Assembly (NCBI GenBank): GCA_020638525.1 | Contig: JACKIL010000001.1 | Location: 124,001 to 188,000, forward strand | Direction of reading: 5' to 3' | DNA: 64,000 bases | DNA from: Caulobacterales bacterium | GTDB lineage: Bacteria > Pseudomonadota > Alphaproteobacteria > Caulobacterales > Parvularculaceae | In this document: one piece after another, positions 23,990 to 32,458 of the stretch | Numbering within the stretch: position 1 is the stretch's first letter | Layout: every line of letters begins with the position of its first letter | Notes under the pieces: model-generated | What the model saw: only the letters and a program-made list of their open reading frames with translations | Database searches by the model: none | What the model was told of the DNA's origin: nothing | Made by a program: the position numbers and the translations under genes

Positions 23990-25309
23990 TTATTCGTCGC
24001 GCATGGAGCGCGAGAACGCGTCCGTCAGCGGCTTCAGGAAATAGCTGATGGCCGGGCGCTTGCCCGTGCGAATGTAAGACTCGGCTGGCATGCCGGGCGC
24101 AAGCGCCTGGCCGTTCAATTCCTTTGAAAGCTCATCCCTGTTCGGCAGGTCAATGAGCGCAAGGTAATATCCAGCGCCGCTCACCTGATCCGTCATTGCG
24201 TCGGCCGACACCGTCTTGACGACGCCGTGGACGACCGGCGTGCGGCGTGTGCTGAATGCGGTGAAGCGGATCATCGTGTCCTGTCCAACTGCGACACGGT
24301 CAATGTCGCGTGGGGAAATGCGCGCGGCGACCTGAAGGGTGTCGCCTTCAGGCACGATTTCCATGATCGGCTTTCCGGCGGCGACTACGCCGCCCACCGT
24401 ATGGGCGGAAAGGCCGAGCACCTGGCCTGCCTGCGGGGCTTTGATGACGGCGCGATCGAGCGTGTCGGCGGCCGCGATGCGTTTTTCTTCGAGCTGCGAA
24501 ATCGACACTTCAACGTCACGCAGTTCTTTGATCGCGTCTTCGCGCTCGGATTCTTTAAGGCGAGAAATCTCCAGCTGCGTCTCTGAGATGATGCTTTCTG
24601 CTTCGGCGACGCCGGAGCGAAGCGAGCCGCTTTGGCCGTCGAGCTTTTCTGCTTCGCGTTCAAGAGCGCGCACGCGCGTCATCGGCGCGAAGCCTTGCTC
24701 ATTGAGTTCGCGCACGCCATCGAGTTCGTCCCGAATGAGTTTGCGCTGCGCCACTGTCGAAGATATCTGCGCTTTGAGCCCAGCAATGCGTTCATGCTGT
24801 TGCGTCACACGCTCTTCGAGCAGCGATATCTGAGTGGCGACTGTGCTGGCTCGCGCTTCGAAGAGTTGCTGCTGGCCCGCGAGTTTGTCGGCGAACGCCG
24901 GCTGAGAGAGGACTGCTTCGAGACCCTCGGGGGGCGGCACTTTATCGAGAGAGTCGCGTTCGGCGATGAGGCGCGCGCGGCGCGCATAAAGCTCGCGCAA
25001 CTGGCTGTCGATGAGCGCCACATTGGCGCGCGACGCCGTGTCGTCGAGGCGCAGTAGCACTTCGCCTGCCTCGACTTTCTGGCCTTCGCGGACGAGGATC
25101 TCTTTCACCATGCCGCCTTCGAGGTGTTGAACCATCTTCCGGTTCGACTCGACGACGACTTGCCCGCCTGCAACGACGGCGCCTTCAATCGGTGCAAGGA
25201 TCGACCAGAGGATGAGCCCGCCGAAGACGGCTCCGATGATCGAATAGCCGAGACGGCGAAAGTAATGTTCGGATTTGGGAGTGCTTACCCCAACGGATAG
25301 CTCAGCCAT
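23990..25309 (-). CDS. Type I secretion membrane-fusion protein, HlyD/PrtE family
   Basis: This 439-residue periplasmic adaptor links the inner-membrane ABC exporter to an outer-membrane channel. One transmembrane helix (IIGAVFGGLILWSILAPI) lies near the N-terminus. It is followed by a lipoyl/barrel-sandwich half (ALVREGQKVEAGEVLLRLDD-like), a long coiled coil, the second half-motif (VIKAPQAGQVLGL), and the beta-barrel and C-terminal parts. The ATG at 25309 has GAGG upstream and overlaps the exporter stop by eight bases; an ATG at 25324 is possible. No TolC-like gene is in the window, so the channel is encoded elsewhere. Confidence 0.93.
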   Translation of the reverse strand: MAELSVGVSTPKSEHYFRRLGYSIIGAVFGGLILWSILAPIEGAVVAGGQVVVESNRKMVQHLEGGMVKEILVREGQKVEAGEVLLRLDDTASRANVALIDSQLRELYARRARLIAERDSLDKVPPPEGLEAVLSQPAFADKLAGQQQLFEARASTVATQISLLEERVTQQHERIAGLKAQISSTVAQRKLIRDELDGVRELNEQGFAPMTRVRALEREAEKLDGQSGSLRSGVAEAESIISETQLEISRLKESEREDAIKELRDVEVSISQLEEKRIAAADTLDRAVIKAPQAGQVLGLSAHTVGGVVAAGKPIMEIVPEGDTLQVAARISPRDIDRVAVGQDTMIRFTAFSTRRTPVVHGVVKTVSADAMTDQVSGAGYYLALIDLPNRDELSKELNGQALAPGMPAESYIRTGKRPAISYFLKPLTDAFSRSMRDE

Positions 25310-27056
25310 TCGCTGCCTCGCCATCGCTTACAACGCGGCGCAACACGGGGGCCTGCTTCGGCGCGATTTGTGCGAGCACTTCATCGCGCGGCCCGAAGGC
25401 GCGAACCTCGCCGCCCACGAGGAAAAGGAGCTTATCGACGAAGGCGATCGCACTTGGCCGGTGCGCGACGATGATGACGGTCGCCCCGCGCGCTTTCGCG
25501 CCTTTCATGGCGTTGGCGAGCGCCGCTTCACCTTCGGCGTCGAGATTGGCGTTCGGTTCGTCGAGAACTACAAGAACAGGATCGCCGAAGAGCGCGCGCG
25601 CAAGACCGAGGCGCTGGCGTTGGCCCGCTGAAAGGCGCGAGCCGCGCTCGCCGATGTCGGTGTCGTAGCCTTCAGGGAATCCGAGGATCATTTGATGTGC
25701 GCCCGCGGCTTCCGCGGCGGCGATGATTTCTTCTGATTTTGCATCATCGCGGAAGCGCGCGATGTTTTGCGCTGCTGTACCTGCGAAAAGCTCTACTTCT
25801 TGCGGCAGGTAGCCGATATATTTGCCTAGCGCGTCCATATCCCAGTGGGAAAGATTGGCGCCGTCCAGGCGCACGGCGCCCGACGCGCAAGGCTCGACGC
25901 CGACGATCGCGCGGGCGAGCGTCGACTTGCCGGCCGCGCTTGGTCCGATAAGGCCGAGCGCTTCGCCGGCGGCGAGACTGAAATTGATATTCTTGAGGAT
26001 CGGGTGCTTCGCGCCTGCCGGCTGGCAGAAAATGCGCTCGACCGACACGACGCCTTTCGGCGCCGGAAGCGCCGTGCGTTCAGAGCGCACGGGGAAGTGT
26101 TCGATGAATTTCGTCAGGCGCCGGAACGCGGCCGTGCTGAGCGCGAAATTTTTCCATTGGCTCGTGACGATTTCGATCGGCGCCAGCGCGCGGCCGGCGA
26201 TGATCGACGCGGCGATCATGACGCCCGGCGTCGCCTCGCCGCGAATGGCGACGAAGGCGCCCGTGCCGAGGATCGCCGATTGCAGGAAGAGCCGGAACGC
26301 TTTCGACGCAGCCGTCAGCCCGCCGATCGTGTCCGTCGAGCTCAGGAGGTGATTATTGGCTTCATCGCTGAGCTTCGTCCAGCGATCGCGCAAGGTTTTA
26401 CGCATGCCCATCGCATCAGCCGCCGCGGCGTTGCGAATAGAGGCTGCAGCATGCTTGTCGGCTTCGCTGGTAAGCGACATGGCTGACGTGTTCGCATGGC
26501 GCGACATGCGTTCATTGATGAACGCAAGAACACCGAGGAGGATCAGACCGATGAGCGCTACGAGGCCGAGAAGCCAGTGCATCATGAAGACGACGCCGAG
26601 GAAGATCGGCGCCCAAGGCGCGTCGAAGACGGCGACCAGCGCAGGGCTCGCGACGAACTGGCGAATCTGGCGCAGATCGCGCAATGGCTGATCCGCCACG
26701 TTCAAGCCGACGCGTGATGCGTCGAGCGTCAGGTCGAAGGTGAGATGTTTCAGCTTTTCTTCGAACGCGGCCGCCGAACGAGCGAGAAGCGCGCCGCGCG
26801 CGAAATCAAGGGCGGCCATGCCGGCGAACAGAATGACGACAAGCACTGTAATGACGAACAGCGTCTCATAGCTGTGGCTCGACATGACGCGATCATAGAT
26901 CTGCAGCATATAGAGCGGGCCGGTGAGCATCAGCAGGTTGACGAACAGGCTGAAAATAGCCGCCTCGATTGCGGTGCGCCGCGCGGCGCGGAACGCGTCG
27001 AGCAACAAAGGCGATGTGGTTCCCATCGCGCTGGCGATTTTGTCGCGTTTCAGCAT
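25302..27056 (-). CDS. Type I secretion ABC transporter, PrtD family
   Basis: This inner-membrane exporter with fused ATPase powers RTX secretion. Its half of about six helices begins near AIFSLFVNLLMLTGPLYMLQ. The nucleotide-binding domain has Walker A GPSAAGKST, signature LSAGQRQRLGLARAL and Walker B VLVVLDEPNANLD. There is no N-terminal C39-like domain, which places it with PrtD/RsaD exporters of proteases and S-layer proteins and away from HlyB. The ATG at 27056 gives 584 residues. An in-frame start at 27143 would add 29 Arg-rich residues unlike the family, and an ATG at 27026 is also possible. It leads the operon ABC-HlyD-glycosyltransferase. Confidence 0.93.
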   Translation of the reverse strand: MLKRDKIASAMGTTSPLLLDAFRAARRTAIEAAIFSLFVNLLMLTGPLYMLQIYDRVMSSHSYETLFVITVLVVILFAGMAALDFARGALLARSAAAFEEKLKHLTFDLTLDASRVGLNVADQPLRDLRQIRQFVASPALVAVFDAPWAPIFLGVVFMMHWLLGLVALIGLILLGVLAFINERMSRHANTSAMSLTSEADKHAAASIRNAAAADAMGMRKTLRDRWTKLSDEANNHLLSSTDTIGGLTAASKAFRLFLQSAILGTGAFVAIRGEATPGVMIAASIIAGRALAPIEIVTSQWKNFALSTAAFRRLTKFIEHFPVRSERTALPAPKGVVSVERIFCQPAGAKHPILKNINFSLAAGEALGLIGPSAAGKSTLARAIVGVEPCASGAVRLDGANLSHWDMDALGKYIGYLPQEVELFAGTAAQNIARFRDDAKSEEIIAAAEAAGAHQMILGFPEGYDTDIGERGSRLSAGQRQRLGLARALFGDPVLVVLDEPNANLDAEGEAALANAMKGAKARGATVIIVAHRPSAIAFVDKLLFLVGGEVRAFGPRDEVLAQIAPKQAPVLRRVVSDGEAANG

Positions 27057-27300
27057 TGCATCATCTCTGCGGCGTGTCCTCGTCGACCCGGCCCTGGCTT
27101 CGCTGGGGCGTGTCTGGGGTGCGCCGATCATTCTCCCGACCAACCCGTAGCATACCTATCGCTGGTTAACATACTAGGCGCGGGCCGCAGACAGCGTGGC
27201 GTCGTGAGATTTCCCGCTTGGCGGCGCGCCGGGGCCCCAGATTTTGCCACGGCGAGGCGCTTGGGGTATGCGAGCACCCGGAAATCAGGGAGTCTGCGCC

Positions 27301-29985
27301 GTGCCGTCAGAGGTTGTTAACGAAACGCCCTCCTTAAACGCCGGCGCCGGGCCGTGGACCGAATGGTGTAAGGGACAGCTCGCCCTTTACGAGAAAGCGG
27401 CGGATGCCGACCCCCTGACGAACCCGGTCTGGCGTCTCGCTTATGACCTCTTTCAGGCGGCCGTCAGCGGGCGGGCCGATCATGCGGCGCTGGCGGGCGC
27501 GGCCAAGCTGATGAGCGACAATGCGCTCTTCGCCCGGGCGAGCGCACTCGCAACAGCCCATGGCGAGGGCTCGCCAAATGCTGCGCTGATCGGCGAAGTT
27601 CTCGCCCCTCTTTCCGGGAGCAGTTTTGAAGACGCGCGAGGCGAGATCGAACGCACCCGCGCCGGTGTCGTCTTCACGGCCCACCCGACTTTCGCTCTCT
27701 CAAAGGCGATGCGCTGCGCAGTCGGCGCATACGCTTCAGCGCGCAATCCTGCGGAACGGGACGCTGCGGCGAAGGCGATGCACGGGCTCCCTCATGCGCC
27801 GGACGCTCAAATAACGCTCGGCGCGGAACATCAAGCGGCGGGCGAAGCGATCTCGCGCGCGCAGGAAGCGATGCGAGAGGCGGCCCGCGAAATCCTCGGC
27901 TGGGCGCGCAGCCGCTATCCCGATCGGTGGACGGAGCTTTCGCCTGCGCCGCTCAGCCTCGCGACATGGGTCGGTTACGACATTGACGGGCGAACCGATA
28001 TTCACTGGGGCGAGACGTTCCGCATCAGGCTGGAAGAGAAATCGCGACAGCTCGCGCGCTACGCCGATGCGCTGAAAGCGATCGATCTCGGCGGCGCATC
28101 GGAAAAACGCGATGCGCTCGTCCGGCGTCTCTCGGGCGCTTCGGCTTTCGCCAAAGAACAGGCTGATTGTTTCAGCGGCGATCTCGACGATCCGGAAGTC
28201 ATTACGAAAGCCGCCAATACGCTGACGATGGAAGAGCCGCGCCGGCTCATCTCGCTTGGCGTTGCGATCGATGACCTCGGGCTGCTGATCGAGGCCGCTA
28301 GCAACGATGACGCCAAAGTCGCTCTCTGCGTTCTTCGGGCGGAAATGAAGAATTATGGGCTCGGCGTGGCGCGCATTCATTTGCGGGTGAACGCCGCGCA
28401 GGTGCGCTCTGCGCTGCGCGCCGATCTCGGCGTTGAGCATGGGCGCGAATTCAATGACCGGACGACGTTGACAGTCGCGGCTGAACGCGCAGGCGCCGTT
28501 CGCGAAAGGCGCATCAACGTCGCCTCGATCTTCCTTGAGCGGATGACTGCGCGCCGCCAGCTCATGCTGTGCGCGGAGTTCCTGAAGCATATCGACGCCG
28601 ACACGCCGATCCGCTTCCTGATCGCCGAATGCGAGGCGCCGGCGACGGTCATGGGCGCGATCTATCTCGCGCGTCTCTATGGCGTTGAAGACAAGATAGA
28701 CATCTCGCCGCTCTTCGAAACGCCGGAGGCGATCGAACGGGGCGGGCGCTTTATGGAGCGGCTCCTCGCTCTGAAGGAATATGTCGAATACATTCGCGCT
28801 CGCGGGCGCCTTGCGATCCAGATCGGCTTTTCGGATTCGGGACGCTTCATGGGGCAGGCGCCCGCCAATCTCGGTATTGAGCGCCTGCAGATATTGCTGG
28901 CGCGCGCGCTCGCGCATGAGGAAATCCGCGATGTCGAGGTCGTCATCTTTAATACGCACGGCGAATCGATGGGGCGTGGCGGCTATCCGGGCTCGCTGCA
29001 GGAGCGCTTCGACTTTCTGATGACGCCGTGGACGCGCTCGCGTTACGCGCGTGAAAGGCTCGCCGCCAACGCTGAGTGCAGCTTTCAGGGCGGCGACGGC
29101 TTTCTCCACTTCGAGACGAAGAGCTTGGCGCGGTCTACAATCGCAAGCCTCCTGCGCTGGAGCTTTCATCAGCCGACAGCCGATCTTGGCGATCGCTATT
29201 ATTCCGACATCAACTATTCTTGGGACTTCTATCGGGGCGTCAAGAACTGGCAGGAATTGCTTTTCGACAACGCCGACTATCACGTCGCGATCGGCGCGTT
29301 CGCATCGAACCTTCTCTTCACGACAGGCTCACGCAAGGTTCAGCGCCAGAGCGGCGCGACGACGACCGGTCCGCGAGCGCTGCGCGCCATTCCGCACAAT
29401 GCGATCCTGCAACAGTTGGCGGCGCCGGCGAATGTCTTCGGCGGCGTCGGGCAGGTCGCGGGCGCGGAGCCTGAACGCCTTGTCGACCATGTTCGCGGCT
29501 CTGCCAGGATGAAGGAGATTGCAGGGATTGTGCGCCGTGCGCGTTCGGTGACGAGCCTTGCGGTCATTCGGGGCTATGCGACGCTATTCGATGCGACCTT
29601 CTGGGTCAGCAAGGCCTCCGCCGAGACCGACCTTGCGAAGGCGGGCGCCTGCCGCGAGCTCGCCGGGCGGCTGAATGATCAGAAAGTCCCGACAGCAATG
29701 CATCGTCTCGCCAATCTCTTCGCCGCCGATCTCGCAAAGCTCGATCGCGCGCTGTCGGAGGTTGACGGCGCTGACGGGGCCGCGGGGCGCAACGAAAAAC
29801 GCCGCGAAATGCACGCGCTTCATGCGATCCGCCAGGCGATGATCATGCGCGCTTTCGTGCTGGCGGCGAGTCTTCCATCCTTTTCATCGCGTCATGACGT
29901 ATCGCGCTCGACAGTCTTCGAGCTGGCGTTCCAGCTGAAGTTCGACGAACTTGCGGATCTCCTCGACGAAATCTTCCCGCCGTGA
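27301..29985 (+). CDS. ppc: Phosphoenolpyruvate carboxylase homologue with altered active-site motifs
   Basis: This protein of about 894 residues is plainly of the PEP carboxylase family, which makes oxaloacetate from PEP and bicarbonate. TAHPTF keeps the catalytic His128 though the family has TAHPTE, and EFNDRTTLT and SDSGR are also recognisable. The loop FHGRGGSxGRGG of ordinary enzymes reads FNTHGESMGRGG here: His579 of E. coli becomes Asn551 and Arg581 becomes His553, while Arg587 is kept as Arg559. GYSDSAKD reads GFSDSGRF, and the C-terminal NTG is missing. The GTG at 27301 has AGGGAG eight bases upstream; an ATG at 27268 is an alternative. Activity cannot be assumed. Confidence 0.8.
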   Translation: MPSEVVNETPSLNAGAGPWTEWCKGQLALYEKAADADPLTNPVWRLAYDLFQAAVSGRADHAALAGAAKLMSDNALFARASALATAHGEGSPNAALIGEVLAPLSGSSFEDARGEIERTRAGVVFTAHPTFALSKAMRCAVGAYASARNPAERDAAAKAMHGLPHAPDAQITLGAEHQAAGEAISRAQEAMREAAREILGWARSRYPDRWTELSPAPLSLATWVGYDIDGRTDIHWGETFRIRLEEKSRQLARYADALKAIDLGGASEKRDALVRRLSGASAFAKEQADCFSGDLDDPEVITKAANTLTMEEPRRLISLGVAIDDLGLLIEAASNDDAKVALCVLRAEMKNYGLGVARIHLRVNAAQVRSALRADLGVEHGREFNDRTTLTVAAERAGAVRERRINVASIFLERMTARRQLMLCAEFLKHIDADTPIRFLIAECEAPATVMGAIYLARLYGVEDKIDISPLFETPEAIERGGRFMERLLALKEYVEYIRARGRLAIQIGFSDSGRFMGQAPANLGIERLQILLARALAHEEIRDVEVVIFNTHGESMGRGGYPGSLQERFDFLMTPWTRSRYARERLAANAECSFQGGDGFLHFETKSLARSTIASLLRWSFHQPTADLGDRYYSDINYSWDFYRGVKNWQELLFDNADYHVAIGAFASNLLFTTGSRKVQRQSGATTTGPRALRAIPHNAILQQLAAPANVFGGVGQVAGAEPERLVDHVRGSARMKEIAGIVRRARSVTSLAVIRGYATLFDATFWVSKASAETDLAKAGACRELAGRLNDQKVPTAMHRLANLFAADLAKLDRALSEVDGADGAAGRNEKRREMHALHAIRQAMIMRAFVLAASLPSFSSRHDVSRSTVFELAFQLKFDELADLLDEIFPP

Positions 29986-30158
29986 ATACGAGCGCTGCGG
30001 CGCTCGCGGGCGTCAAGGAAGAAAGCGATGATGCTGCTGATGGGGTTCGCGGCTATCCGGAGATTCAGGAAACGATCGTACGCCCGCTCCGGCGAATTCA
30101 CCGCACGATCCGCGAGATCGGCGTCGGCCTATCGCACTATTATGGCGCGTGGGGTTAA
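29982..30158 (+). CDS. Hypothetical 58-residue protein overlapping the ppc stop
   Basis: A GTG overlaps the TGA of the preceding gene (GTGA), the arrangement of translationally coupled genes. The frame runs 58 codons with a natural-looking composition: an acidic start (VKEESDDAADGV), then a basic amphipathic stretch (IVRPLRRIHRTIREIG) and the tail LSHYYGAWG. No transmembrane helix or known family is recognised. Its TAA overlaps the convergent thymidine kinase stop. It fills what would otherwise be an empty gap. There is no independent ribosome-binding site, so expression would depend on coupling. Confidence 0.5.
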   Translation: MNTSAAALAGVKEESDDAADGVRGYPEIQETIVRPLRRIHRTIREIGVGLSHYYGAWG

Positions 30159-30739
30159 TCGCTGGCGTTGAATCGTTCGAGGAAGTGACGCCGGCACAGC
30201 GGCACGTAACGGTCATTGCCGCCGATCTCGATATCGGCGCCTTCCCTGACCGCCTTTCCATTTGCATCGACGCGCAGGTTCATCGTCGCCTTCGCGCCGC
30301 AATCGCAGATGGTCTTCAGTTCGTTGATCTCATCGGCGAGAGCGAGGAGCCATTTGCTTCCGTCGAAAAGTTCTCCGCGGAAATTTGTCCGAAGGCCGTA
30401 GCACAGCACTGGCATATGAAGATCGTCGACGGCGGAAGCGAGCTGGAAGACCTGCGCTTTGTTGAGGAACTGCGCTTCGTCGACAAAGACGCAGGCCGCG
30501 CGGCCGGCCGCGTTTTCCTTCTCGATTTCCGAACGCAGGTCCGTTGCGTCGTCATAGGTGATCGCGTCGCCTTTGAGGCCGATCCGAGAAGCGACGAGGC
30601 CTTTTTCTACGCGGTCGTCAATCGCAGCGGTGAAAACGATCGTCCGCATGCCGCGTTCGCGATAGTTGAAGCTCGCCTGCAAAAGCGTCGTCGACTTTCC
30701 GGCGTTCATCGCCGAATAGTTGAAATAGAGCTTCGCCAT
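30155..30739 (-). CDS. tdk: Thymidine kinase
   Basis: This 194-residue type II thymidine kinase phosphorylates thymidine with ATP in nucleotide salvage. The P-loop is SAMNAGKST near residues 9-17. The Walker B/lid stretch CVFVDEAQFL carries the catalytic Glu. A structural zinc site is formed by CDCG and the later Cys in PLCRRHF. Length and order match the E. coli Tdk type. It starts three bases after the dapF stop, so the two are probably co-transcribed. Confidence 0.95.
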   Translation of the reverse strand: MAKLYFNYSAMNAGKSTTLLQASFNYRERGMRTIVFTAAIDDRVEKGLVASRIGLKGDAITYDDATDLRSEIEKENAAGRAACVFVDEAQFLNKAQVFQLASAVDDLHMPVLCYGLRTNFRGELFDGSKWLLALADEINELKTICDCGAKATMNLRVDANGKAVREGADIEIGGNDRYVPLCRRHFLERFNASD

Positions 30740-30742
30740 TCC

Positions 30743-31588
30743 CTAGAGGCCTTCGGGAAGAACGCCGTCGAATTCAAAGGCGATCGGCCCCGTCATCTTC
30801 ACATGGTTGTCGTCGTCCCATTCAATGGCGAGCGGGCCGCCGTCGAGGAGCACTGTCGCCTTGCGCGCGGTGAGGCGGCGGCGCGCCGCCGCGACGAGCG
30901 TCGCACAGGCGCCGGTGCCGCAGGCCTTGGTGATGCCGGCGCCGCGCTCCCACACTCGGAGGCGAATGAGATGGTCGCCGCGCACCTCCGCGACTTCGAC
31001 ATTGGTGCGCTCAGGGAACAGCGGATGATTTTCGACCATCGGCCCGAAGCGATCGAGCGCCTGCGCTTCCGCATCTTCGACGAAGAAGATGCAGTGCGGG
31101 TTGCCCATGTTGACGGCGGAGGGCCCCCACAGCACGGGCTTGTCGATGGGGCCAAGCTTCACATCGACAAAGCGTGTATCGTCCATTTGCTCTGAGAGCG
31201 GAATGTCCTGCCAGGCGAAGCGAGGCTCGCCCATATCGACCGTCACGCGCTCATGGCCGGCGCGCCAGACATGCAGCGGCGTAGATGAGGTGTTGAAGGC
31301 GGCCTCATTGGTTCCGGCCTCTTCCATGAGGAGCCAGCCGACGCACCGCGCAGCGTTGCCGCACGCGCCGACTTCCGAACCATCCGCATTCCACACGCCC
31401 ATGAAGGGCTCGCCGCCGCGCTCCTCAATGGTGATCACCTGATCGCAGCCAATGCCGTCTTCGCGGTCGGCGATGAGGCGTGCAGACTGCGCGTCCATGC
31501 GCGCGCCCGTTCCCCTCAGGTCGACGATGACAAAGTCATTGCCGAGACCATTCATCTTGCGAAAAGGCAGGCCGGAAAGGGACGTCAT
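30743..31588 (-). CDS. dapF: Diaminopimelate epimerase
   Basis: This enzyme interconverts LL- and meso-diaminopimelate for lysine and peptidoglycan synthesis. The 281-residue protein has the N-terminal signature FRKMNGLGNDFVIVD and the two catalytic cysteines, Cys76 in GACGNAARC and Cys223 in KACGTGACAT. The first motif has Ala where GNG is usual. It is followed by tdk on the same strand. The ATG at 31588 is used; a later in-frame ATG at MNGLGNDF would remove conserved residues. Confidence 0.95.
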   Translation of the reverse strand: MTSLSGLPFRKMNGLGNDFVIVDLRGTGARMDAQSARLIADREDGIGCDQVITIEERGGEPFMGVWNADGSEVGACGNAARCVGWLLMEEAGTNEAAFNTSSTPLHVWRAGHERVTVDMGEPRFAWQDIPLSEQMDDTRFVDVKLGPIDKPVLWGPSAVNMGNPHCIFFVEDAEAQALDRFGPMVENHPLFPERTNVEVAEVRGDHLIRLRVWERGAGITKACGTGACATLVAAARRRLTARKATVLLDGGPLAIEWDDDNHVKMTGPIAFEFDGVLPEGL

Positions 31589-31669
31589 CTAAAGCTCGTT
31601 GGCGGAATTCTAGCTGGTATCTATGGGGTGCGCGGGGCGTTGAGACAATGGCCGCGAGGCGGCGGAGCG

Positions 31670-32458
31670 CTAATGCAGCGCTGCGAGCATGCCGGTCTGG
31701 GACGCGGCGACGATCGCCCCGCCGAGAATAAATGCGCCGAGCGGCCGAGCGAGGCCGCGCCCTCGAGCGGCGAACGCCATGAGCGCCGCGCTCGCCGTGA
31801 GCGCGAGATAGTCCGGACAGAAAACTTCCTTGAGAGGCGGCGGTGCGGCGAGGGCCGCGCCGAAATCGCCGATGAGCCAGTGAAGATAGGCCAGGCCGAT
31901 CAGCGCCATCGAGAAGGGCGACCAGACGACGACGGAGAACCCGGCGAGACGGCGAGGGGCGAGCCCCCAAGGGGAGACAAGCGGGAGCGCGAACAAGAGC
32001 GCCGGGTAGAGATAAAGTAATGAATTCGAGAGGAACGGCGCGCCCGCAAGCGCAAGGCCGACAAGCACCGCCGCGCGATAATCTCGTGAGGCGGCGAGGG
32101 CGAACGCAGCGCTCGCCACGATCATCATCGCCGCGAGAAGAAGCGACGTTTCGGCGCCTTTCACGAAGGCGAGCAGGAGGAGCGGATTTGAGACAAGGAG
32201 CGCGAAGCGCGCCGGCGGATTGTTGTTTCGCCCGAGCGCCAGCACAGAAAACAAGGCCGCGATTACGCCGCCAGCGATCGCCGGCAGAACGCATCCGCAA
32301 ACGGGCGAGCTCGGCGCCGAGCGCGCAAAGGCGACAATATCGGGCACAAGGTTGAAGCAGGCGATCGCGGAGGACGCGCGCTCCGGCGCAAGCGCGGCGA
32401 GGCCGCCCGCAAGAAGCGCGCCGGCAATGCCGGCGGTGACTATCGGACGAGCGCTCAT
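31670..32458 (-). CDS. Hypothetical polytopic membrane protein
   Basis: This 262-residue protein is almost wholly hydrophobic, with about seven or eight predicted helices, for example GIAGALLAGGLAALA and VCGCVLPAIAGGVIAALFSV. No family is recognised. The ATG at 32458 overlaps the stop of the upstream glycosyltransferase (ATGA), so the two are translationally coupled. That suggests a role with the glycosyltransferase, such as accommodating or exporting its product, which is inference. An open frame continues upstream but is antisense-like read-through within the glycosyltransferase. Confidence 0.7.
   Translation of the reverse strand: MSARPIVTAGIAGALLAGGLAALAPERASSAIACFNLVPDIVAFARSAPSSPVCGCVLPAIAGGVIAALFSVLALGRNNNPPARFALLVSNPLLLLAFVKGAETSLLLAAMMIVASAAFALAASRDYRAAVLVGLALAGAPFLSNSLLYLYPALLFALPLVSPWGLAPRRLAGFSVVVWSPFSMALIGLAYLHWLIGDFGAALAAPPPLKEVFCPDYLALTASAALMAFAARGRGLARPLGAFILGGAIVAASQTGMLAALH

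Noticed and set aside
3523..27143. Recently acquired genomic island or prophage
   Set aside because: No integrase, transposase, tRNA or attachment repeats at the edges, and GC content resembles the flanks; the repeats arise from coding sequence.
27736..29283. Open frame of 515 codons antisense to the PEPC homologue
   Set aside because: No recognisable domain; the plus-strand gene carries clear family motifs throughout.
30149..31195. Open frame of 348 codons on the plus strand opposite tdk and dapF
   Set aside because: It crosses two unmistakable genes on the other strand and matches nothing known.
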